A stretch of DNA of 64,000 bases. Origin: Monoplex corrugatus (taxonomy: Eukaryota; Mollusca; Gastropoda; Littorinimorpha; Ranellidae). The notes beneath the pieces were generated by a model. It was not told the DNA's origin, searched no databases, and worked only from the letters and a program-made list of their open reading frames with translations. The stretch covers positions 26,375,391 through 26,439,390 of the forward strand of contig CM060314.1 in assembly GCA_030674185.1 (NCBI GenBank), written 5' to 3'. The translations under genes were made by a program, and so were the position numbers. Shown one piece after another: positions 46,881 to 58,332 of this stretch (positions are counted from its first letter, which is position 1; each line of letters opens with the position of its first letter).

Positions 46881-47075
46881 GTGCATGTGTGTGTGTGTGT
46901 GTGTGTGTGTGCGCGGCGTGCGTGCGTGTGTGTGTGTCTGTGTGTGTGTGTCTGTGTGTGTGTTTTGCGTGTGTGTGTGTGCATGTGTGTGGTGTGTTGT
47001 GTGTTGTGGTGTGTGTGTGTCTGTGTTTACATGTGAGTGTGTGTATGTGTGTATGTGTGTGTGTGTGGCATGCGC
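46780..47075. repeat. (GT)n microsatellite block
   Basis: GT tracts with GC and TC interruptions. It lies 240 bp downstream of the Myb exon donor on the RAP1 strand. The 244-aa Cys/Val frame is not a gene. Confidence 0.95.
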
Positions 47076-47312
47076 GTGCATGACAGAGAGAGAGAGCATG
47101 GTTACATTACAAAGAGTCAATTCAGGGGGCTGGATAAAGGATGCAGCTTTGATCAACTCCAATTTCTTGCCGCTGAGCTGTTCTTCTACAGCTGTTCCAT
47201 TTGACCTTTGTTCATTTCTTTTCAGAACAGAGGATAAAACTGCAGGCAAAACCTACTCTAGAAACTGTGGTCCTTCTGGCATGGACGGACCAGCATTTTG
47301 CCTGGCACCTAC

Positions 47313-47427
47313 CTGCAGTTTTTCCATAATGTTCCACACAGCAATGCCTTTAGCTCTTCCATATTCCTTTTCTTCCATCAGATACCGCATGATGTTCATG
47401 TCTTCCCTTTTTGTGTACTTCATGCGT
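47313..47427 (-). CDS. TERF2IP: RAP1 exon, first part of Myb domain
   Basis: The acceptor GTGTGCTTTCAG precedes 47427 and the donor TGCAG|GTAGGT follows 47313; phase 2 in, 0 out. RMKYTKREDMNIMRYLMEEK then GIAVWNIMEKLQ matches the RAP1 Myb start (G-R-I-x-F-T, then E/D-D-x-x-I, then ALWKxME). Joined to the 52.74-kb exon it gives KKGRMKYT. The acceptor lies inside the first unit of the 95-bp tandem array. Confidence 0.9.
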
Positions 47428-47802
47428 CTGAAAGCACACATATGGGCAGTTAAAAGCAATGTGATTAGCCTGTGTACATCATTTTAAACAGATCTGAACA
47501 CTTTATAAATCTTTAAATATAACACACACATGGGCAGTTAAAAGCAATGTGATAATAAGCAGATGCTTGTACATCATTTCAAAAAAAAAATCTGAACACT
47601 TTATAAATATTTAAACATAACACACATATGGACAGTTAAAAGCAATGTGATAGTAATCAGACGCCTGTGCATCATTTTGAAAAATCTAAACACTTTATAA
47701 GTTTTTAAACATAACACACATATGGACAATTGAAAGCAATGTGATAATAATCTGATGTCTGTGCATCATTTTGAAAAATCTGAACACTTTATAAATCTCA
47801 AT

Positions 47803-48171
47803 TCATCATCATCATCATCATGTGCCCTGCCGCATGGCGTTGGTGATCATGGTCCTCTATACGCATCTATCCCTTGTTGCCACAAGCACATCTTCCATCC
47901 TCTCTGTCTTCAGCCACCCTGCAAGTCAGTCCAATATCTTCTCTCTGGGTCTATCTGGTGCTCTCTTTCCCTCCAGCTTTCCTGTTGTGACCAGGTGCTC
48001 TAACTCCCCTTTCCTCATAAAATGGCCTATAAATGTTGACTGTCTTTTCCTAATCTTCCTTATCAATGATATTCTTGTGTCTGCCTCTATCGAGACTGTC
48101 TCATTTATTTTCTTTGCTGTCCATGGAACTCTCAACAATCTTCATAGAAACAACATCTTGGCTGCCTCAAT
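47803..48171 (-). mobile_element. LINE 3' fragment in the 95-bp array
   Basis: On the - strand it reads VPWTAKKINETVSIEADT then RKIRKRQSTFIGHFMRKGEL and LVTTGKLEGKRAPDRPREKI, then runs into a (GAT)n tail. Same family as 48301-48817. Confidence 0.8.
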
Positions 48172-48300
48172 CTAAATCTTCATTTATAACACACATATGG
48201 GCAGTTAAAAGCAATGTGCTAATATGATAATAAGCAGATGCCTGTACATCATTCAAACAAATCTGAACACTTTATAAATCTTCAATTATAACACACATAT

Positions 48301-48817
48301 CATCATCATCATCCTCAGGCGCCTTGCCGCATGGTGTTGGCGATTATGGACTTCCATCTGTCCCTATCTCTTGTTGCCTCAAGCATCTCTTCCACCCTCC
48401 CTGTCTTCAGCCACTCTACACATCTGTCTAGTATCTTCTCCCTGGGTCTACCCGGTGCTCTCCTTCCCTCCAGCTTTCCCGTTGTGACCAGGTATTCTAA
48501 TTCCCCTTTCCTCATAAAATGGCCTATGAATGTTGCCTGCCTTTTCCTAATCTTCCTTATGAATGATTTACTTGTGTCTGCCTCCATCAAGACTGTCTCG
48601 TTTGTTTTCTTTGCTGTCCATGGAACTCTCAACATCCTTCTTAGAAAACACATCTTGGCTGCCTCAATCTTGTTCTGGCTTTGCTTGTTGACTGTCCACG
48701 CCTCACAACCGCACAACAGTATTGGTTCTATATAACATTCAAGAACTCTCTTCCTGATGTTAATTGATAGGCATTTGTTAGTAAGAATGCTCTCCATCTT
48801 CTTGAATGTTGTTTTTA
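48301..48817 (-). mobile_element. LINE 3' fragment with a longer reverse-transcriptase C-terminus
   Basis: A continuous - strand frame of about 165 codons reads LECYIEPILLCGCEAWTVNK, KIEAAKMCFLRRMLRVPWTA, IRKRQATFIGHFMRKGELEY and GRRAPGRPREKILDR, and ends MRQGA at the (GAT)n tail. ACACACATAT at both sides may be the target duplication, though the array unit itself contains it. The open frame suggests a recent copy. Confidence 0.85.
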
Positions 48818-48961
48818 CACACATATAGGCAGTTAAAAGCAACATGGTAATAAGCAGATGCCTGTACATCATTTTAAAAAATCTGAACAGTGGTCAAAGC
48901 ATGAGGCCATGTGTCATGGCTAGGGTGCTAGACTTTCAGATAAGATGACAGATCGAGGTCC

Positions 48962-49313
48962 CAATTTGGCGATTCCAATCCTCTCTCCTTCTCCCCTGGT
49001 CAACCTGGCGACTTGGGTCCTGTCTCTACCCCCTGTCAACCTAATGGCTCTGGTCCTCTCTCCTTCTCCCCTGGTCAACCTGGCGACTTGGGTCTTGTCT
49101 CCACCTCTTGTCAACCTAATGGCTCTGGTCCTCTCTCCTTCTCCCCTGGTCAATCTGGCGACTTGGGTCCTGTCTCCACCTCTTGTCAACCTGGTGGCTC
49201 TGGTTCTTTCCCTGCCTCCCCTTGTCAATCTGTCGACTTGGGTCCTGTCACTGCCTCCTGTCAACCCAGTGACTCTGGTCTTCTCTCTGCCTCTCCCGGT
49301 CAACATGGCGATC
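48962..49313 (+). repeat. 75-bp in-frame tandem repeat in the LINE N-terminal coding part
   Basis: About 4.5 units. Each encodes 25 residues of the type GDLGPVSTSCQPNGSGPLSF then SPGQP. Copies differ by point changes but not by frame, which suggests that it was kept as protein. Confidence 0.85.
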
Positions 49314-50062
49314 TGGGTCTTCAGTCTTCTTCTACTGTTCGTCCTGCTGGTGACTGCATCCCTGCCTTCGTCCCTCCGTCTCCGTTCCAGCCTTCACCCG
49401 TCCGGCCCATCCGGCTTTCTTCTTCGACGGACAGCTGTATTATTGTGAATAAGAAGCCAACGCAAGTGGTGATGGGTGTGCTTAATGCTCGCTCAGTGGT
49501 GAACAAAGCGTTGGAAATCTGTGACCTGGTCGTTGAGAGTGATCTGGATGTTCTGTGTGTGTGTGAATCCTGGTTGCGTGAGTGTGGTGATGAAGTTACA
49601 ATCAGTGAAATGACACCTCCTGAATATGCCTGTGTCCACAGTCCGCGTACGAGTGGCAGAGGTGGTGATGTAGCCATCCTGTACCGTAATTACTTAACGA
49701 TTCGTGAGTGTAAGCGACGTTCTTTTATTACCTTTGATAACATTGAGGTGTGTATTTCGAGGGGCAAGAAGTCAGTACGACTTGTTTGTATTTACCGCCC
49801 TCCCTCCTCTAGTAAAAATGGCTGTACTGTATCTGACTTTCTCACGGAGTTTGAGACCTTCTTGACTGTTGCTGGTCTACCTGCAGAGAATGTTGTGATT
49901 GTCGGTGACTTGAATTTCCATCTAGATAAGTCTGATAACAGTGACACAAAACGTTTTGTGGATTTGTTTAAATCTCTTGGGTTCATCCAACTTGTTAATG
50001 TACCCACCCATACTAAGAGCCATACTTGGATGTTGTCATGGTTAGAAATGATAGCTTTGTAA
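49013..50062 (+). pseudogene. LINE ORF, N-terminal repeats plus AP endonuclease domain (frame broken)
   Basis: After the Pro/Gly/Ser-rich 25-residue repeats and a Pro-rich linker comes an endonuclease/exonuclease/phosphatase domain: VVMGVLNARSVVNK, the CESWL motif, GRGGDVAILYR, VRLVCIYRPPSSS and VVIVGDLNFHLD. The frame is lost after NVPTHTKSHT at about 50025 by one missing base. The end of the domain (SDHFLL) is in the next frame at about 50084. The domain would nick target DNA to prime reverse transcription. Confidence 0.88.
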
Positions 50063-52302
50063 CTTCCATTGTTGTCGAAGATGTCCATTTGTCTGATCAT
50101 TTTCTCCTTAAACTGGAAACAGATTTTTCGAGACCAAGAGTCCCACGCCAAACTATTCACTGTAGAAATGTTAAGGGCATTGATAGAACACTGTTTAGAG
50201 ATGATTTGTCTCATTCCCTCCTTCTTTCTGACACTCATCATAATGTTGATGAGCTAGTACATAGCTACAGCACAGTTCTGTCTAATCTGTTAGACAAACA
50301 TGCTCCAGAGAAAGAAAAGACTGTCCCGCATCGTCCCTCATCCCCTTGGTTGAATGATGTGATTCTTTCAGCTAAGCAGGCTAAACGTAGGGCTGAACGA
50401 AAGATGCGCAAAACAGGACTAGTGATTCATAGAGATATCTATAAACAGACAAGGAATGCGCTTACTCAAGAAATCAAAAACGCTAAAGCAGCTCATTTTC
50501 ACAACCAGCTCGGTAACGCATCATCTGACCCAAGGAAAATGTTTCAAGTATTAAATTCTGTTTTAAATAATACTGATAAGTCGACCACTTTTCCTGATCT
50601 ACCTTCTGAAGAAGCTGCAAACGCATTCTCTCAGTTCTTTTTTGACAAGATTCAGAAAATCATGCAGACTTTCCCACAAATTCATCACAATCTAACTGCT
50701 GCATCCTCTGCTTGTGGTCCTGATGCAATGTCTGATTTTGAGCCCATCTCACTTGAAACCATCCAGAAACTGTTGTATAAGTCCAAACCAACCACTGCAG
50801 CTGTAGATCCAATTCCGACAACACTCCTTCTAGAATTTTCGGACATTCTGCTTCCTGTAATTCAGGAAATCATAAATCTCAGCCTTCAGTCGGGAACCGT
50901 ACCCAAACCTCTTAAGCAAGCTATTGTCAAACCACTACTCAAAAAGCCTGGTTTAGACCCTGAAATCCTAAATAATTACCGTCCAGTTTCGAACTTGCCA
51001 TTTCTTTCAAAACTTATAGAGAGAGCCGTTGTGGATCAGTTGACAGCACATCTTGTCTCACACAATCTCGAAGTGAACTTCCAGTCAGCGTACAAATGTG
51101 GACATAGTACTGAAACTGCACTTCTCCGCATATTAAATGACCTTTCTTTTCTTGACCACGGTGACAATGCCATTCTTGTTCTGCTAGACTTGAGCGCTGC
51201 TTTTGATACCATGGATCACACCCTTCTCTTGCAGCGTCTTCACACTGAAATCGGCCTGAACAAAACTGTCTTGTTATGGTTTACTTCATATCTTTCTGAG
51301 AGATCTCAAAAAGTTCTTGTCCGGTCTTCATATTCAAAAGAAACACCTCTTCTTACAGGCGTTCCGCAAGGATTGGTCCTCGGACCTCTTCTCTTCTCTT
51401 TATACACAAGACCCCTGGCTTCTCTGATTGAACAGTTCAATGTTGACTTTCATTTCTTTGCGGATGATTCCCAACTCTATTCCCGCCTTCCCTCCGACAA
51501 TACTCTCGCTCTTGAATCAAAGAAAAATGTTGAATTGTGCTGTCTGGAAATAAAACATTGGATGTCTGCAAACCGGTTGAAGTTGAATGAAGAGAAAACT
51601 GAAGTTCTGCTGGTCGGAACTGCTCCTAAAAGAGAAATTGTCCCTTTTTCTTCACTTTCGGTCTGTAGTGCAGACATCCCTTTCTCGAAGAAAGTAAAAA
51701 CACTAGGAGTGTTTCTGGATGCTAATCTCTCGATGCGTGATCAGATCAATTCAATCATCAGAACTTGCTACTGCCATATCCGATCTCTTGGTAAAGCCCG
51801 CCAGTACTTGACTATTCAAGCTGCTAAGACTGTTGCTGTCACACTAGTACTCTCAAAATTAGACTACTGTAATAGTCTACTTGCTGGTCTCCCTCAGGTG
51901 AAAATACAGCGTCTGCAGGCTGTACAAAACGCAGCTGCCAGAGTAATCTCTAGATGCAGGAAGACTGAACACATAACTCCCATCTTACGGAATCTGCACT
52001 GGCTCCCAGTTCAACAACGCATCAATCACAAACTACTAACTATCACCTACCGTGCACTCAACTCTAGTAGTTCTTCTTATCTTAAAGATCTTCTTTCTGA
52101 ATATAAACCTGTTCGCAGTCTGAGATCTGCTTCCAAGTCTCTTCTTCATGTTCCTGGGACAAGGGATGTTAAAACCAAAAGATATGGTCAGCGAGAATTT
52201 AAATACCTTGCCCCTATCAAGTGGAACATGCTTCCCATGAGCATCAGGGAGAAAAAGACTCATTCATCCTTTAAATCTAGTCTCAAGACACACTTTTTCT
52301 AA
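50026..52302 (+). CDS. LINE ORF, reverse transcriptase (758-codon open frame)
   Basis: Begins with the end of the endonuclease (VEDVHLSDHFLL) and continues through a reverse transcriptase with FSDILLPVIQEIINLSLQSG, NNYRPVSNLPFLSKLIERAV, LLDLSAAFDTMDH (first catalytic Asp), GVPQGLVLGPLLF and HFFADDSQLY (catalytic Asp pair). The C-terminal part has SKLDYCNSLLAGLP, LHWLPVQQRINHKLL and REFKYLAPIKWNMLP, typical of CR1/L2 elements. It stops at TAA 52300-52302. No internal stop breaks it. The 5' join to the other frame is broken, so the copy itself is probably inactive. Confidence 0.9.
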   Translation: MDVVMVRNDSFVTSIVVEDVHLSDHFLLKLETDFSRPRVPRQTIHCRNVKGIDRTLFRDDLSHSLLLSDTHHNVDELVHSYSTVLSNLLDKHAPEKEKTVPHRPSSPWLNDVILSAKQAKRRAERKMRKTGLVIHRDIYKQTRNALTQEIKNAKAAHFHNQLGNASSDPRKMFQVLNSVLNNTDKSTTFPDLPSEEAANAFSQFFFDKIQKIMQTFPQIHHNLTAASSACGPDAMSDFEPISLETIQKLLYKSKPTTAAVDPIPTTLLLEFSDILLPVIQEIINLSLQSGTVPKPLKQAIVKPLLKKPGLDPEILNNYRPVSNLPFLSKLIERAVVDQLTAHLVSHNLEVNFQSAYKCGHSTETALLRILNDLSFLDHGDNAILVLLDLSAAFDTMDHTLLLQRLHTEIGLNKTVLLWFTSYLSERSQKVLVRSSYSKETPLLTGVPQGLVLGPLLFSLYTRPLASLIEQFNVDFHFFADDSQLYSRLPSDNTLALESKKNVELCCLEIKHWMSANRLKLNEEKTEVLLVGTAPKREIVPFSSLSVCSADIPFSKKVKTLGVFLDANLSMRDQINSIIRTCYCHIRSLGKARQYLTIQAAKTVAVTLVLSKLDYCNSLLAGLPQVKIQRLQAVQNAAARVISRCRKTEHITPILRNLHWLPVQQRINHKLLTITYRALNSSSSSYLKDLLSEYKPVRSLRSASKSLLHVPGTRDVKTKRYGQREFKYLAPIKWNMLPMSIREKKTHSSFKSSLKTHFF

Positions 52303-52587
52303 TGTTGTATGGGATTGCTTATTTGAATGTGAATACCTTGAATGCCTTTATGAATGTTGGTGCAAAGGCTGTGTGGAATTGTTTTTGTGCCCCCCCCCCC
52401 CTCCCCCCCACTGTGCGCCGCGAGCATGCTTTTATAGCATGGAGATTTTTGTTGCGCGATATAAATTTTCATTCATTCATTCATTCAAAGCATGCACTTG
52501 GTGCATGTAAAAGAGTGCAATGCAGAGAACAGCCAAATTTGTAGTGAAATCCACTCTGATAGGCAACACTTGCCCATGCTTGCATGT

Positions 52588-52694
<107 letters not shown>

Positions 52695-52734
52695 AATTTG
52701 AAAGAATAAGCCAACTCAAAATAAAAGGACAAAC

Positions 52735-52869
52735 CCCTTCTTTATGACAGGAACAGTAACAACTGTGTTACTCCCTGATACGTCATTCCCAAAGTCAAAG
52801 TCATCGCTCGAGTCACTGTTTACGTCCTCGGAGGAAATCCTTCGCATAAGCCTGCGACCACTGCTGCAC
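52735..52869 (-). CDS. TERF2IP: RAP1 exon, acidic linker between BRCT and Myb
   Basis: The acceptor GTATTGCAG precedes 52869. One base completes the Arg of KQYR, then CSSGRRLMRRISSEDVNSDS, SDDFDFGNDVSGSNTVV and TVPVIKK. The donor is AAGGG|GTTTGT (52735), weak, but it gives phase 2, which the Myb exon needs, and yields KKGRMKYT across the junction. The product is Ser/Asp-rich and likely disordered. Confidence 0.78.
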
Positions 52870-52889
52870 CTGCAATACCACACCTTATT

Positions 52890-55800
52890 ACATGACAAAC
52901 ACTATCATTATGCACTTACTACCCATTACACCATCGGCATGTAATACTATTATTACTTACTACCCATTACGCCAACGGCATGTACACACTATTACATACT
53001 TACTAACCAATATGCCATCATCATGTGCGCCTACACATATTATTACATATTTACTACCCATTACACCATCGGCATGTAATACTATTATTACTTACTGACT
53101 ACCCATTACACCATCGGCATGTAATACTATTATTACTTACTGACTACTCATTACACCATCAGCATGTAATACTATTATTACATATTTACTACCCATTACA
53201 CCATCAGCATGTAATACTATTATTACATATTTACTACCCATTACACCATCGGCATGTAATACTATTATTACTTACTGACTACCCATTACACCATCGGCAT
53301 GTAATACTATTATTACTTACTGACTACCCATTACACCATCAGCATGTAATACTATTATTACATATTTACTACCCATTACACCATCAGCATGTAATACTAT
53401 TATTACATATTTACTACCCATTACACCATCAGCATGTAATACTATTATTACATATTTACTACCCATTACACCATCAGCATGTAATACTATTATTACATAT
53501 TTACTACCCATTACACCATCAGCATGTACACACTATTATTACTTACTGACTACCCATTACACCATCGGCATGTAATACTATTATTACTTACTGACTACCC
53601 ATTACACCATCGGCATGTAATACTATTATTACTTATCTCCATTACACCATCGCATGTAACATTATTACTATACTACCATTACACCATCAGATGTAACTAT
53701 TATTACTACTGACTACCCATTACACCATCGCATGTAATACTATTATTACTTACTGACTACCCATTACACCATCGCATGTAATACTATTATTACTTACTGA
53801 CTACTCATTACACCATCGGCATGTAATACTATTATTACTTACTGACTACTCATTACACCATCGCATGTAATACTATTATTACTTACTGACTACCCATTAC
53901 ACCATCAGCATGTAATACTATTATTACTTACTGACTACTCATTACACCATCGCATGTAATACTATTATTACTTACTGACTACCCATTACACCATCGCATG
54001 TAATACTATTATTACTACTGACTACCATTACACCATCGGCATGTAATACTATTATTACTTACTGACTACCCATTACACCATCGGCATGTAATACTATTAT
54101 TACTTACTGACTACCCATTACACCATCGCATGTAATACTATTATTACTTACTGACTACCATTACACCATCGCATGTAATACTATTATTACTTACTGACTA
54201 CTCATTACACCATCAGCATGTAATACTATTATTACTTACTGACTACTCATTACACCATCGGCATGTAATACTATTATTACTTACTGACTACCCATTACAC
54301 CATCGGCATGTAATACTATTATTACTTACTGACTACTCATTACACCATCGGCATGTAATACTATTATTACTTACTGACTACCCATTACACCATCGGCATG
54401 TAATACTATTATTACTTACTGACTACTCATTACACCATCGCATGTAATACTATTATTACTTACTGACTACCCATTACACCATCGCATGTAATACTATTAT
54501 TACTTACTGACTACTCATTACACCATCGCATGTAATACTATTATTACTTACTGACTACTCATTACACCATCAGCATGTAATACTATTATTACTTACTGAC
54601 TACTCATTACACCATCGCATGTAATACTATTATTACTTACTGACTACTCATTACACCATCGCATGTAATACTATTATTACTTACTGACTACCATTACACC
54701 ATCAGCATGTAATACTATTATTACTTACTGACTACTCATTACACCATCGCATGTAATACTATTATTACTTACTGACTACCATTACACCATCGCATGTAAT
54801 ACTATTATTACTTACTGACTACCATTACACCATCGCATGTAATACTATTATTACTTACTGACTACCATTACACATCGCATGTAATACTATTATTACTTAC
54901 TGACTACCATTACACCATCACATGTAATACTATTATATTACTGACTACTCATTACACATCAGCATGTAATACTATTATTACTTACTGACTACTCATTACA
55001 CCATCAGCATGTAATACTATTATTACTTACTGACTACTCATTACACCATCAGCATGTAACTACTATTATTACTTACTGACTACCATTACACCATCAGCAT
55101 GTAATACTATTATTACTTATGACTACCCATACACCATCAGCATGTAATACTATTATTACTTACTGACTACCCATTACACCATCAGCATGTATACTATTAT
55201 TACTTACTGACTACCCATTACACCATCAGCATGTAATACTATTATTATCGGCAGTAATACTATTATTACTTACTGACTACTCATTACACCATCGCATGTA
55301 ATACTATTATTACTTTCTGACTACCCATTACACCATCAGCATGTAATACTATTATTACTTACTGACTACCCATTACACCATCAGCATGTAATACTATTAT
55401 TACTTTTGACTACCCATTACACCATCAGCATGTAATACTATTATTACTTACTGACTACCATTACACCATCAGCATGTAATACTATTATTACTATACTACT
55501 ACTCATTACACCATCGCATGTAATACTATTATTACTTACTGACTACCCATTACACCATCGCATGTAATACTATTATTACTTACTGACTACTCATTACACC
55601 ATCAGCATGTAATACTATTATTACTTACTGACTACTCATTACACCATCAGCATGTAATACTATTATTATTACTTGACTACTCATTACACCATCAGCATGT
55701 AATACTATTATTACTTACTGACTACCATTACACCATCAGCATGTAATACTATTATTACTTACTGACTACCATTACACCATCAGCATGTAATACTATTATT

Positions 55801-56480
55801 ACTTACTGACTACTCATTACACCATCGCATGTAATACTATTATTACTTACTGACTACCATTACACCATCAGCATGTAATACTATTATTACTTACTGACTA
55901 CTCATTACACCATCAGCATGTAATACTATTATTACTTACTGACTACCATTACACCATCGGCATGTAATACTATTATTACTTACTGACTACTCATTACACC
56001 ATCAGCATGTAATACTATTATTACTTACTGACTACCCATTACATCATCGGCATGTAATACTATTATTACTTACTGACTACCCATTACATGGGCATGTACA
56101 CACTATCATTACATACTTACTACCCATTACACAACTGGCATGTACACACTATCATTACACACTTACTACCCATTACACAAATGGCATGTACACACTATCA
56201 TTACATACTTACTAAATACTTACTACCCATTACACTACGGGCATGTACACACTATCATTACATACTTACTTATACTACCCATTATGCCATCGGCATGTAA
56301 TATTATTATTACTTACTTACTTCCCATTACGCCATCAGCATGTACACACTATTATTACATACTTACTAACCATTATGCCATTATCATGCACATACTATAA
56401 TTATTACATATTTACTACCCATTACACAACTGGCACGTACACACTATTATTACGTACTTACTACCCATTAAGCTACTGAC
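52890..56480 (-). repeat. 45-bp satellite-like array, about 80 units, ending next to a RAP1 acceptor
   Basis: The unit is CTTACTGACTACCCATTACA then CCATCGGCATGTAATACTAT then TATTA, with 43-47-bp variants. Its left end lies about 20 bases upstream (RAP1 direction) of the acceptor at 52869, and the branch-point region looks like a diverged unit. On the RAP1 strand most units contain CAGTAAGTAA or TAGTAAGT, close to a consensus 5' splice site. The first 500 bp and last 400 bp hold more varied units; the middle is more uniform, as in arrays that grow by unequal exchange. The 174-aa open frame at 53025 is a by-product of the 45-bp period. Confidence 0.97.
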
Positions 56481-58119
56481 ATGTACGGCAGCAACAAAGA
56501 TGCGCCACCCTTGTCTGTTCTGGAATAATCTCTGTAACACACTTCATATATGTTTCATGGCCTAGTGTTCTCTTTCCACTGTTTGTTGCCATAAGTTTAA
56601 AATGTTCCTTTAGGTCTCCAGTGAGGGGGAAGGAGCTGGCGGCTATGCAAGCTGATGGCAAGGTGGGCTGCCCAAAAGAGAGATGAAGACTAGAGTGGGG
56701 CGAGAGAGGGGTTTTCCATTCTCTCCTGGTCCGGAGGCTGGGCTGGACCTGGTTGGTGCAAGTTGTTTGGCTATGTCCCGGGTTTTGCCATCGCTCCACC
56801 TTGCCATTCAATCTGTAAACAAGGTGACTGATGACCGTGTCCGAATGGGCCATGCGACACATGGACAGCCTCCCTTTGCCTGATGAAATGACTATCAAGC
56901 GGTGTCAGGAGCCTGGGAGGTGATTGTCTGAAGAGTGACAAAGCATTGGTGCTCCAGGTTCCATCTGCACCATCCTGGTGTTTCTAGTTAACTCCAGTGA
57001 AGGGCAGTATCACCATCATCTGTGATGTTCTCCTCCTCTCTTCAGATAAAGTATTCAATCCAACTGTCATTGTCTTCACAGAGATGGTGTCTAATTTTTG
57101 CACTGGTTACTAGTTGGAGATGATACTTACCCAATGCAACAAAAAGACTATGGACATTATCATCATGAAAAGGTGATGTAAATGGGCTATTCTATACAAG
57201 TTAACTCAATCACCTCGAACATCCGGGATCCCGATGTGCCAAGCAAGGTGCTTGCACTCTAACTGCAGCATTCGCAGATTTGGCATTTAAAATTTTCCAC
57301 TGGAGACATGATGCTGGTAGTGGCAACTGAAGAGGGTCCTGATACAGCCTCATTAGCATAGAGTTACCTTTGTCCACAGCACATGCCAAGTGACCTAGAT
57401 CCAGTTAGCCTTTGAGTTGTTTTTATGCTGAATCTTGAAAACATTGGGTCTCAATCTTCAATGAGTTGTGCTCACAGCAGTTGAACAGGACAAGCTTACA
57501 CTTTACATGAGGCAATAAAAGTCATTCTGACTGAAAGATTTGACTTGAAGGAGCAGAACAAGATGAATAAAGTGACTTAAGCCCATCAGAAGGGATGAAA
57601 CTGATGAAAGTGTGTCTGAAAGAGGTGAGAAGGACAGAGGGTGTGTGTGGTGAATGACACAGGAGTGATTGTGCCGAAGCTGACGTGGCACGTATGCAAG
57701 TAAAACACCAGTTGAACATATTTAAGGTTTTCTTGTTGTTTCATGATGAATGACTGGCACGAGGATTTTTTTTTTCCCCTCAGTTATTCCTCCATACAGA
57801 GGTGACCAAACACATGGGCTAAAAAAGTTGCATGGCATGACTGACCATGCCCCAGTGATTTTTTTTTTCTTTTCTAAATTTTAAGTGAACTGGTTATGAA
57901 GCACATGGTCAATGAAACAAAGAGATGCTGTGAGCAAAGCCTTCAAGCATACAGGGTACTGCCAAGACAGGTTTGTTTCACAAATGGGAAGAAACAACAG
58001 TAAATGAAATGCACGTGTGTGTGTCTGCGTGCGTGCATGTGTGTGCATGCGTGTGTGCGTGCGTGCACGCGCATGCACCTGTGTAAATGTGTATGTGTAC
58101 ATGAGCGTATACCTTAAAT
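56481..58119. other. RAP1 intron, unique or unclassified repeat sequence
   Basis: From 56480 to 57000 the DNA is more GC-rich. It includes a - strand frame of 141 codons (56473-56898) with no recognised motif; it is likely an old dispersed repeat. The rest to 58119 has no recognised feature except a mixed GT/ATG stretch from 58010. Confidence 0.4.
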
Positions 58120-58125
58120 TTTATG

Positions 58126-58218
<93 letters not shown>
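58120..58218. repeat. (GT)n microsatellite
   Basis: Nearly pure GT tract of about 90 bp. Confidence 0.95.
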
Positions 58219-58219
<1 letters not shown>

Positions 58220-58332
58220 GCATGTACAAGAGTGTTTATATGTGTGTGCACACATGTTATATAAGTACGTGTGTGTGTATAGCTTTGAAAATTTATGCTG
58301 TGCTTATTCAGTCAAATAATAAGTATGTGTTT

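Larger units (their letters stand above)
47436..48892. repeat. 95-bp tandem array at the RAP1 Myb acceptor, split by two LINE fragments
   Basis: The unit has ACACACATATGGGCAGTTAA, AAGCAATGTGATAATAAGCA, CCTGTACATCATTTTAAAA and TCTGAACACTTTATAAATCT. About four to five units lie in 47436-47800, one at 48178-48300 and one at 48818-48892. The first unit (ACATATGGGCAGTTAAAAGC from 47438) is the sequence just upstream of the 47427 acceptor, so the array repeats the end of the intron. Confidence 0.93.
48944..52487 (+). mobile_element. Nearly intact CR1/L2-like LINE
   Basis: It runs from a repetitive 5' coding part through endonuclease and reverse transcriptase to a (ATTC)n tail at 52468-52487 after GCGCGATATAAATTTTC. 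One frame break near 50025 separates the two domains; otherwise the frames are open. It sits on the strand opposite to RAP1, in the intron between the Myb exon and the 52.74-kb exon. The 5' end is likely truncated, with a tRNA-like stretch (CATGGCTAGGGTGCTAGACT) just upstream at 48916. Confidence 0.9.

Noticed and set aside
53025..53549. 174-aa frame with a 15-residue repeat
   Set aside because: The 45-bp array is a multiple of three, so a stop-free frame persists only while units are exactly 45 bp; it ends where 44-bp units begin.
52890..56480. CRISPR-like direct repeats
   Set aside because: There are no unique spacers; units are head-to-tail with point and length variants, as in a satellite in eukaryotic DNA.
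56473..56898. 141-aa - strand frame in a GC-richer patch
   Set aside because: No recognised motif, no splice context that fits RAP1, and no start context; more likely an old repeat.
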